From: Aureobasidium sp. EXF-3400
Lineage: Eukaryota > Ascomycota > Dothideomycetes > Dothideales > Saccotheciaceae
Length of the DNA stretch: 64,000 nt
Assembly (NCBI GenBank): GCA_024195585.1
Contig: SWBL01000019.1
Location: forward strand, 186,001-250,000
Direction: 5' to 3'
The notes below the pieces were generated by a model that had not been told where the DNA came from, searched no databases, and saw only the letters and a program-made list of their open reading frames with translations. Both the position numbers and the translations under genes were made by a program. How positions within the stretch are numbered: position 1 is the stretch's first letter; every line of letters begins with the position of its first letter. Shown one piece after another: positions 54,951 through 64,000 of the stretch.

Positions 54951-56273
54951 TTGGCAATAGTTTCTGATAAAAGTTCTAGGTAGGACTTATTGCTTTGCTA
55001 ATGATATAGAAAGAGATGAATGTGATAGTGTGACAAGAGAGACGCAAAGATCGGGAAACCACAATACTTATACCTTGTTCGGCTTACGTAGGTATACAGC
55101 TCTTACCTTGCAGCCTTACAAGGCCGCAACATAAAACAACGCAAGCAAGAGTAAACATTGTGGTGGTGTCCAAAAACCACTCACCTAACCAATCCCTGCA
55201 TCACAGTCCAAATCCTTCGAAACATCCCTTCTCCCCACACCAAACACAGACACCGCAGACAAGCCACATACCCATGCAAAAACGGTCCTCAGTGGCAAAC
55301 CGATTGGATTATGCATCTTGCTACCAGTCATTGAAATATTGAATTCAAGGCAGTAATGAAGATGACTCTTTGCAGGGTAAGGTGAGTAAGCAAAACCATT
55401 CAGGCACCGAAAATTGCCGCATTGTGATTGGATGCAGTTTGGGTGGTTTGCCGGTTTGTGGCTTGCATGCTCCCCAGGCATCCGAATTCTTCTCTGCTGC
55501 ATATGCGTACATTGATGGAGTACAGTATACCCACGCCGCAAGGCATCCATATTCCGAGCGCTTGATTTGTTTTATTAGCCATGATATCGGCATAGAGCAA
55601 GAAAGTCAATTGTTTCGGAAGTTTGCTGAGGTGCCATGTATTAGCTGCATGCTTTGTCTGGAAAGTCAACGTCACGATTGAGTCTGCACGATAACTGACT
55701 GGGCTCTGAGAGCCGTTTGATGTAGGCTGAAAGCATGCTTGCGATACTCGAAGACACCGCATTTGCAGCAAAGCGAAACAAGCAAAGGAAAAAGAAAAGA
55801 AACCGATGTGCCGTATTGGTGATACTAGGCAGTATAGGGCAATGTCAACATAGACAAAGCGATGATGACCGAAACTGTTAGAAGGGAAGGTGCAACAGTC
55901 TTGTTCAAGCTGTTTGAAACCGAGATTTTGCGAAGGCATCAAACGGAAGGTGCAGCAACACGGATCGTCCCACCAGCGACAAAAGAGACATAGGCAACGG
56001 ACAAGAAGACTCAGAAGAGAAGATGTGAATTCGTCTGTCGAAGAATTGACACAAGGAGTGTCAGATAGAACACAAAAAAAATGAAACTCCAATGAATGAT
56101 CGAGTTTCCTCTCCATCTATGCAAAAAAGGTAAAAACAGATCTCCTCCCTTTTATCAGAAAAGACCAAAATCGCTAAAGGCGCAAGAAGCAAAGAAAGAA
56201 AACAAAAGATCCCACCCCCTCTATTCTGTTTCTATATCTGTGATTTTTCTGAATTTCTGCAGAGACAGGGTGC
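54951..56273. other. Gap of about 1.3 kb, no gene seen
   Basis: Promoter of the serine/threonine-rich gene and 3' flank of the MscS-like gene. The 238-codon minus frame at 55400-56116 is Cys/Phe/Leu-rich without pattern and is rejected. Confidence 0.5.
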
Positions 56274-59200
56274 TTAATGGAACCTCTTCATCTCAAAGTC
56301 CTCGGCAGTAGGGTCCCCAGGATGCAATTGTGGTGGCCCGTCAAGACCTATTGAGTGGCCTGCTGTGTCGGCAGTATGTCCTGTTCTAGGTCTCTCTTGA
56401 CTTTTCCTAACGACGTTACTCTCATTCGTACGTGTTCTCCAGGCCGCTCCGGATACGAGACCGCTGCGTGGATCAATGGTGCCTGTGACGCCGGGAGAAT
56501 CTTCAGGAATGTCGGCCATGCCCTTTTCCATCATCGCTTGCTCGTCGATTGTGTTGCCGCGAGCACGACCGAAGAAGCGGTTACGGTGGTGAGGACGCGA
56601 AGTTGTGGATGTGTCTGTCGACCTGCGGGCGAGACGACCAGGGCCAATCTCGCGCGAGGTGGAGCGACCCGTGTCAGTAGATCTATGCGTATCGTTTGAC
56701 TTTCGGACGCGGTTGTCTGGAGATGGCGAGGTAATGCTGATGGGAAGGCGTGGCTTCCGTTCTCCTTCGAACACGTCGCCAGCATAGTTGTTTGCTGCCT
56801 CTCCGCTCGTACCCAGTGAGAAGTCAACACGCTTGCCCATTTGTGCCAAAGTCTCGTGGCGTGGACGAGCCATGGAACCAGAACGGAGGATAGATCCATT
56901 ACGTCCCGGGCCGCCACCAATAGGACCTTCAGCAGGAGCGACGAATGGTGGGTCGTGATGCTCGCCTTCTTGCCAGCCAGTCGGGTTGTCAGGATGGCCA
57001 TTGCGACCAATACCGGGAGTAGCCTGATGAGGAATGTTTTGCATGTATACAGGGAAGGATTCTTTTTGACCAGGGAAACGCATACGGGGACCTTCGATGC
57101 CGACCTCTTGCATGGTGACCATGAGAGCGCAAATGAACTTGTTTCTGCGTGCAAGACGGAGACCCTCGTTTTGCCAGTTAGACTTGTAGAAGAAAATGAC
57201 GTTGAGAGTAAGAGAGTGAACTTCAGTGACTGCGCGGAGTTCGGTAAGAATGTTGCCCTGATACTCGCGCTTTTCTTGCTTGACAAAGTCAAGCAGACGG
57301 TTACGCAGAGTCTCGATCTGTTCCAGAGTGGTACCGAACTTGATAACAACTGGTACAGCCTCAGCGAGACCACCAGAACGGCGCTGGTTGAGAATGAAAA
57401 GAGTGTTGAGGTAACTGTTGGGTGCCTGCACCACGTGTCCCTCCATCTTCTTGAATTCAGTGTAGAGAAGCGCAATCTCCTTGACGAAGTAGTCGTCGCC
57501 AGTCATAGTAGCACCGGTGTTTCCGTAGATAGTGACACGATCTCCGACATCGAAAGGATGCTTTACGAAGACGAAGATGATGGACTGCAGAACCTCAGTT
57601 GCAGTTGCCGAGAAAAGCCATGAGAGACCAAGAACAGTAGAACCAGCCGAAGTCAAGACACCAGCAGCGGAAGTCGAGATAAGCGAGATGAAAACCAAGA
57701 TAGTAATGACGGCAACCAGGAACATGAACATGTCATCGAGCTTGCCAACAACCGAGTCCAGATCCTTCAGCGAAGCAGTGATAGACTTGCGCTCGCGACC
57801 GATCTCAACACAAACAGCTTCCAGTTCCTCCATTGAGATGTCACCATTCATATCCTTGTCGAACATGGAGAAAGCTGCTTCGGCTTCCTCATCATTGTCG
57901 AAGGCGTTCTTCAGATCATCGTTGTAGACAGTCTCCGTCTCGGGTCTGGCAAAAGTACGGTAAAGACGGCGCGCAAGGACTTGACTACCGTTGGTGGATC
58001 CCAAAAGCGTTAACACAACTTGGTGGGGGTGAGTGCTCCTTGCAACAGATCTTCCAGTAAAATCACCTGCCATCTTGCCCGCGACGTCACCAACCTTGTT
58101 GAAAATCTCCTTGGTCTGTTTATGGGCTTCCTGGAGATAACGACCAGGGGTGCGAACACCAGATTCGGTAACAGAGGGTTGTTCGAACTCGGAATCTTCC
58201 ATGGCAATCTTTGCTTTGGAGAAAGTGTAAAGCTTGACCAGACTGCCGATTTGAAACTTGTTTAACTCAATACGATCGGCGTAAGTACGCAAATGGAAAC
58301 TGATGGCAATGAGCTGGATAATGATCTTCTCGACAAAGTTCAGAATCGTGCCGACAAAGATTGCTACAAGGACCTTGTTCATGGTTCCCATCCAGTTTTT
58401 TGTTTCATGGCTACCGTTAGCTTGATGATTCTTCATGGTCGGCAAGAATGAAACCTCAACACCAAGCCACCAGAAGAACAAAGTCGCAGGAAGCTCGAGT
58501 TGCTTGCCCATATCACGCCATTTCTTGCTGTTGTTTGTGAAGATAGTAGAAACAAGACCAATTGGATAGGGGAGGCATTTCGCGAGAAGCTGTTCGCGTC
58601 AGAAAAAGCAAAGACATATATACAATCAACTGAACTTACTCTGCCAGCCCACAGCGTGAGCCAAACGATTTCCAGCCAGATCATGAACCACATGAGTTCG
58701 ACACCTCCAACGACAGCACTTGTGGCAGGACTGACAAACGCGCCGATCAACAGCGGAATGAGAAGAATCAAGACCAAAGGTAAGATATATGTAAGATAGC
58801 GGATCAGGAAACTCGAAGAGTGAATCTTCTTGACTAGCTTGGAGAACTTGCCAACAGGATCTTGAGGAGGCTTGTACATGGCAGCCTGCTCGTGGATCGG
58901 GTTCGTAGCAACATCAAACTCATCAATCAGATCATCCCTCCTGGAACTCTGGCGACCAATGTGTGAAGCACCATCGTTTGTTTTAGTCTCGGCCTCGCGT
59001 GACACTTGTCGTTCAATCTTGAGTAACTCCAGGTCATCATCAAGTCTGTTGGCCATTTCTCGTGATTGCGAAGGCGATGTCATATCTTGCAGGCGGGGGT
59101 GATAGTGAGGATCGTTGGCTGTGTCAACAGTAAGGTGGCTACCCATGCGGTGCACGCGAGGATCGATAGGTCCATCACGTTCCTCATCGTGATACTGGTG

Positions 59201-59389
59201 ATCTCTGAGGTCGCTGTGATGGCTGTGGTTGCTAGGGTCTCTGTGGTCTCCAACAACTGTCCCTTCTTCGTCTGAAGATCGTTCGCCGTGGTGAGGATGG
59301 CCAGTTTCTGGATTAACGTTGTAGGCCGGCAAATGATATGAAGGCTGATGATAGGTGGGCTCCGGTCTTTCATCGTTCGGTGTCGACAT
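56274..59389 (-). CDS. EF-hand mechanosensitive ion channel, MscS family (Msy1/Msy2-like)
   Basis: Two exons, 59389-58640 and 58589-56274, with a 50-nt phase-0 intron, give 1021 residues. The N-terminal 190 residues are His/Asp/Ser-rich and disordered. Hydrophobic helices occur at about 196-250, 284-300 and 322-350. An EF-hand loop follows ([16 protein letters not shown], about 493-508). Then comes the MscS pore and beta domain: [17 protein letters not shown], then [20 protein letters not shown] and [10 protein letters not shown], later [10 protein letters not shown]. The C-terminal 250 residues are Arg/Ser/Gly-rich. Family knowledge: fungal EF-hand MscS channels sit in ER and related membranes and adjust calcium and volume under hypo-osmotic shock. 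All expected parts are present; the start at 59389 ([11 protein letters not shown]) has an in-frame upstream extension of only four codons. Confidence 0.93.
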
Positions 59390-61887
59390 GGTGTATACCA
59401 CTTCTCAAGCAGAAAGTTCAAACAATTGCAATAGAGCTGTACCAGGCAATTAAAAGTTCGCTCATTCAATGACGTCTGTGGTTGTCGACTTTTAGCTTTG
59501 GTTCGAAACGTGCGTCTACCCAAGCGTTCGGCCGGATCACGGTAAGTCCGACTTGATCAACTCGATATGGTAACGACTGGGGAGTAATCCGAACAACGAG
59601 TGTAGGGTTTGTTCGAGTAGGGGATGCTCAGTGTATGAGATGAGAAACAGAAGAGAAAAAATGGAAGCAAGGAGTAAGCAGAGTCAAGAGTCGTTAGGCT
59701 AATTAATCAGATCAGCATGGGATCCAGGAACAAGGAACTCCAGCGGATTGACAATCAAAAAGATGTGCGAGATGCAGAAGACATGAGACGGGTTCGGGCC
59801 AATCGATTGTTGACGATGGCCACGACAGAACTGTGCTGAGTGCTCACTGCCTTTGCTGATGGGTGTGCTGCGAAAGCATTGGGACTGCCAAGTCTTCAAC
59901 TTGCATCATCTTCAACCGCCAGGTGGGACCTCCGTCCCCTGTTGCGCGTTCTCATGTCTATTGTTTGGGTGTGTGATCTTTTCTATTTGCGGTACCATCT
60001 GCGAAGAAGAAGGGCCTGCAAGATTGGACCTCCACCAAGGGTCTTGTCCTAAGAGCGGTAGAACATTTCGTCTTTGCTGCGCCTCTATTCACGATTCTGT
60101 CTGAAAAGATGTATCTTTTTTTTTGTTGATAGATACATCTGAGCAGTTCTCTCGTTTCGTACCTTGCATATTCACATGCTCGGCGTGTGCTCAACGGAAT
60201 AGGGTCCTCTCTACCTGCTGCAAGAGGCTGAAACGTGTTCGCTGTGCTTTGCGGTGTGCCATGCTGTCGCGCGACTTGGTGGCGTTTTTCCTTCGAGGCT
60301 TTGCTGCTGGGGCGGCTCCACTCCCCTGAGTCGCTTCGGCTGCATACAGATCCGTTCAGGGTCACTTGGCTGTTCGACGATCATACTGTCACGGCCCACG
60401 GGTGCCCGCGCGCGCGCGGCAAGGGAAGCTGTGGAGCGAGAGATGTCGACAGCGGCGTTGCGGATCAATTGGCTTGCTCGTGTCGCGGATCAGTCGGTGA
60501 GATTGCTGCGAGTTATGCAAGAAGCGTTCGCGAATTGTGTTTTGTGTGTTATCGTTGTGCTTACTTTGCTTTCCCCTCGCCCTTCGACATCCTTGCTCCG
60601 GCCCGACATCTATGCCTTGCTCTGTGTTATGCATTCTGTTCGTAGAACGTTATGCTCAAATACGAAATGCAACTTCCGAGGAGATTTTGGGCCAGACGAT
60701 TCGACCGACTAGGGTAGACCTCCCTGGGACTCGATGTTGGCCTGAGTTCTCCCTTGCTGCCTTAACTCTCCATTTGCTTATCTATCCGTGTTTTGCGACT
60801 CGAGTCTTGGCCTAAAGGTGATATTGGGTAGATTGTTATTATTGCATCTCTATCAAACAGCGATCGTCGCGCATATGAATGAGGTTCGTTATCGAACTTC
60901 GAGACCAAGGCGAAGGATTCAGGTTATTCCCCGAGGAGATTGACTGGACAGAAGATCCCCCATGGTGCAGTCTCGTATTGATATTGAGGTTTGAATGTTT
61001 TGCTTTTTGGAATCGCGATGCTCCAGTAAGCGATGGATGTGCTGCAGAGTGTCAAGTATCACATGCAAAGCATATTCTCCCTGTGTACTAAAGACAGTCA
61101 TAGTGTAGTTGTAAAAATGCACAATACTAACAAGAAACAGAATAGTGTCCACTGAGAAGCGACGAATCGTAGACTCTCTGTGGACATCCCTATGTTTCCG
61201 AGAAAGACTGTGCCTTTTCATGGCGTATACTCTACTCTCTGCGTAGTCGGAGTACGATGGATTTAATTGGGAGTTACAGACTTTGGCACATGGGGAGGTT
61301 GTTGCATATGTTTTGCATGTGATACTTCCTCCGTATATAACCGATGCAGCTATAAGAATGCATAATGTTATAGGGATTAGAACAGTGCCCACTGAAAGAC
61401 GACAATTTATCGGCTCTCTATGGCCACGCCTCCATCCCGAACACATTCGTGCCTTTTTATAAGTGTATACTTTGCTCTTTACTGTAGTGGGAGTACAAAG
61501 TTACACTGTACTTTTGCACACGGGGAGGGAGAAAAGAATACCGATTGGCTGAAGTGAACAGGATGACCTGCATCTGTTCCTGCATTTTTTCTGTCTGTGA
61601 TCGTGCCTGTGGTGAAGAGAAGCAAAAGCTAAAGAAAACAAAACATCTAGGGTATCTCGTGATACATAAGCACATGAGGCTGAAACGAAAAGACCCCCTG
61701 CTGTGTGCTTCCCATGATAGAAACGCCGGTGCTGATGATGATAACTGGATTCCTCCCCCTGCCGCCCAGAAAAAGAAGTCGAAAATGCCTCCATGTGCAG
61801 CTGCAGCAAATCCATAACCATCGTTACGATAAAGAGAAAAGCGAAGGAAATTGTCGTGAGCGAAGGACAAAATTGCTGGCCATGCAT
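59390..61887. other. Gap of about 2.5 kb with a degenerate direct repeat
   Basis: The left part is the promoter of the MscS-like gene. A (CG)n run lies at 60407-60418 and a poly-T run at 60115-60125. Overlapping frames on both strands (59958-60712) have no motif. The duplicated unit at 61106-61528 is annotated separately. The right part is the 3' flank of the isochorismatase-like gene. Confidence 0.5.
61106..61528. repeat. Degenerate direct repeat, two copies, period about 240 bp
   Basis: Copy A (about 61106-61298) and copy B (about 61347-61528) align with an offset near 240 bases. Shared ordered blocks are 'aatagtgtccactga' / 'aacagtgcccactga', 'gtgccttttcatggcgtatactct' / 'gtgcctttttataagtgtatactt', 'gtagtcggagtac' / 'gtagtgggagtac' and the closing 'cacatggggagg' / 'cacacggggagg'. 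Many differences are transitions, with a few small indels shortening copy B. No open frame is preserved. It looks like an old tandem duplication. Confidence 0.8.
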
Positions 61888-62923
61888 TCACTTCAGAGGA
61901 CCGAAGACGAGCTCAGATTCGAGGAAAGCCTTGCTGTCGGTAACGAAGCCCATGTTGGTTGCAATGTTGTAGTCGCAAACTGCCTGGGCGTTGAGTCCAG
62001 TCATGGTGGCTGCGCAGTCGCCAATGAGAATGCAGTCCCTATCGCGATTCGTGTTAGCTGGTTTGCGCATACTGCTTGAGATTTGACTGCTAACGTACCA
62101 TCCCCAGTTGTAAGCGTCGGTGACAGTGCCTAGCAAGCACTGGTCGGTGTTGACACCAGCGAACAGCAACGTCTTCTTGCCGCTCTCGCGAAGCCACTTG
62201 TTCATAGGCAAGTCCGGGTTCCACATGCCACTCATACGGGCCTTGTCGAAGCGGACGTCCTCTGGTGTCATGACCTTCTTGAGAGGCTCGTAGATATCGG
62301 CGTTCCAGGTACCGCTGAAGAGACAGCGCTCGGTGTTGCCCTTGTCATCCTTGACGTTGGCACCCAAGCCAACGTGCCAGCCGTGACCCTTGTCCTGCGC
62401 CAAGTTTCTGTTAAAACCTCTTGTGACAGCTGCGGGCATGACCTTGAGGTCGTAGTCGGAGATTCCCCAGTTCAGCCAGCAACGCTGGATTCCGAGATCC
62501 TTGCACTTGTCGATGACTTTCAGCATAGGGTCAATGGTGGCGATACCACTGCTGTGGTCGTGGTACATGGGGTGGACGAAGAAGTTCTGCATGTCGATTA
62601 TGACAAGCACGGTGGAAGATGGGTCGATGGCACAGCCTCTGAAAGAGCAGCGAGTTAGCGTTGTTGTCCATGAGGGGTGGCGGGATGGAGGACTCTAGGG
62701 CGGTGCGTCAATACCGGTGGTTGCGAATTCCATCGTCGGCGTCGATGATGAGCTTGCGCTTGGAGCCACGAGAAAGGTCGAAGCGCTTAGAAGGGATGTG
62801 GTAGAACCATTGGTCGTCTCCGCCAAAGGCAACGTGTTCCTCGAGGTTGTGTTCGACGGGCGGGTCGTTGATCGTGTGAGCAAGCTCGTTGATTTGTTCG
62901 ACTTCGATTGCGCTTGGTGCCAT
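61888..62923 (-). CDS. Isochorismatase-like cysteine hydrolase
   Basis: Three exons, 62923-62715, 62638-62099 and 62038-61888, give 299 residues. Introns at 62639-62714 and 62039-62098 have consensus sites and keep the frame. The isochorismatase-fold triad is visible: Asp85 in TVLVIIDMQNFFVHP, Lys202 in VRFDKARMSGMW and Cys237 in FAGVNTDQCLLGT. DCAATMTGLNAQAVCDYN follows. The 70-residue N-terminal extension (FGGDDQWFYHIPSKRFDLSR) is longer than in bacterial enzymes and is of a kind seen in fungal members. Family knowledge: the fold covers isochorismatases, nicotinamidases and N-carbamoyl hydrolases, so the substrate cannot be set from sequence alone. No signal peptide; probably cytosolic. Some fungal isochorismatases are secreted and affect host salicylate, but nothing here shows that. 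Confidence 0.9.
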
Positions 62924-64000
62924 GTGATCGGCCGAGTGTGGGCCGTTGGTAGGGTGTAAGAAGGGAATTGTGAAGGTTGTTTGGTGGTGTGTAGTAGTCG
63001 AAGTGTTGAGAGTGAGGTGGTGTGCGAATTGAAGGCAAGGGAGAGTGTTGTTGTGAGCAAGTGTGAAAGTGAAAGATAATGAAAAGCAACGAGAGCGATA
63101 AGACACAAAAAGATAAGGCCAAAGCGCAGTCAGTCCAGATGCTCTCCCGAGAACCCGGTAAAAAGTCAAGAGAAAGCCAAGCAGTCGTCGGAAATCACCA
63201 AAGGGCAAACTCGGAGCGAAAAGATCTGAGTCGTAGTGGAGAAAGGAGAGACAATTGGAGTGCGAAAGAGAATCATTATTCAGAGTCACTGCGTGTGGGC
63301 GGCAGCTCTTCTATGCTATTCCTACTCACCAAACACCCTGTCTCTGCCTGGCGGTGCATGTTTGCTGCTCCATTGACCTATGCTGGTGTTTCAATTCGTC
63401 TCTCGCCTTGTTCGGCATACATGCAAGGCAAATTGTAAATAGGCAACAAGGCATGCAGAGAAGCTCAAAGAACGAAAGATCACTATGAGATGTCGTCGCT
63501 TGCCACTTTCTTTCTGCTATGAAGGCCCGTCACTCTGCATATTCAAAATGTGGGGAAGCTCTCTGTTTTTTCCTTCTCGTTCAAGCAATCAAGGGTCTCG
63601 CCTTGTGAAGTTTTCTCTGCCCGCTCGTCCCGATTTTCCGAAGAACAGAAATTATTGTAGAAAGGCTACAAGGCAAAGATATGTCTTGCACATTTAAGGA
63701 CAAATCAAGTATGCTATACTGCGGTGAGGTTGTGAATGTTATACAGAAAATCTCGAGCAGGGTTGTCCTCATTACCATTCGAAATCTCGAAACCCCCCTT
63801 TTCCTCCTATCTAGAGTTTCAACAGACAACGGCGCGCCCAGGTAGATGAGATGGCGAGCAAGAATGAAACAGAAAAAGGAAAAAGGAAAAAGAAATAAGT
63901 AGAGGATTGAGTAAGACAAAAAAAGAAAGACAAGACATGCTCATCTTCGACCAAAAGTCTTTATCAAAGAGAAACTCCAACAACACAAAAAAAATACACT
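62924..64000. other. Right-end gap, no gene seen
   Basis: Promoter of the isochorismatase-like gene, then about 900 bases without a supported gene. Frames of 112-119 codons (63079-63438 +, 63581-63919 -) have no motif. The final 200 bases are A-rich on the plus strand (63860-64000) and may be the 3' flank or leader of a gene beyond the window. Confidence 0.45.

Noticed and set aside
55400..56116. 238-codon minus-strand frame rich in Cys, Phe and Leu
   Set aside because: No topology or cysteine spacing makes sense; likely antisense to UTR sequence.
60407..60418. Alternating CG run with Z-DNA potential
   Set aside because: Too short and without context to support a function.
1..64000. Search for tRNA (B-box GGTTCGANTCC), rRNA, CRISPR arrays, transposase or reverse-transcriptase motifs, and biosynthetic clusters
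   Set aside because: None found by eye. A tRNAscan/Infernal run and a transposon-library search would be decisive; hits with full cloverleaf or conserved catalytic motifs would overturn this.

Overview
The window comes from a filamentous ascomycete (Pezizomycotina), possibly a dothideomycete, though the class is a guess. Genes carry short GT-AG introns, mostly 42-140 nt. They encode typical fungal proteins: a GH76 cell-wall enzyme, INO80, a fungal Azf1/Ezf-type C2H2 factor, an EF-hand MscS channel and fungal-only unknown families. I saw no bacterial operon, CRISPR, phage, rRNA or tRNA signal. All exon boundaries below were derived by hand from splice consensus, reading frame and known family sequence.

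Region 1 (1-10.6 kb) begins with the 5' end of a GH76 gene cut by the window edge. It continues as an accessory-looking stretch: a secreted cysteine-rich protein, two multi-pass membrane proteins with no recognised family, a 147-residue unknown, and two copies of one unknown fungal gene lying 5.6 kb apart on the same strand. Region 2 (10.8-27.8 kb) is compact and housekeeping: a coiled-coil tail-anchored protein, CGR1 (rRNA processing), a mitochondrial ornithine carrier, an OCRL-type inositol 5-phosphatase, the INO80 remodelling ATPase, BRX1 (60S assembly) and a Spo12-family mitotic-exit protein. CGR1/carrier and INO80/BRX1 are head-to-head pairs with shared upstream regions. Region 3 (27.8-38.6 kb) is gene-poor and holds one confident gene, the C2H2 zinc-finger factor, with about 4.5 kb and 5 kb of apparently non-coding DNA on either side.

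Region 4 (38.6-46 kb) holds a PEBP-family protein, an SMP/LEA-like stress protein with a probable mitochondrial presequence, a 75-residue CxC protein and a PI-specific phospholipase C. After another gene-poor tract, region 5 (49.8-64 kb) holds a serine-rich unknown, mitoribosomal protein mS33, a second serine-rich unknown, an EF-hand MscS-like channel, a degenerate direct repeat of about 240-bp period, and an isochorismatase-like hydrolase.

Functional themes are ribosome biogenesis (CGR1, BRX1, mS33), phosphoinositide and calcium signalling (5-phosphatase, PLC, EF-hand MscS), chromatin (INO80) and mitochondrial supply or protection (ornithine carrier, LEA-like protein). These are not arranged as a metabolic cluster. 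The least explained parts are the 1.8-10.6 kb stretch and the long gene-poor tracts.
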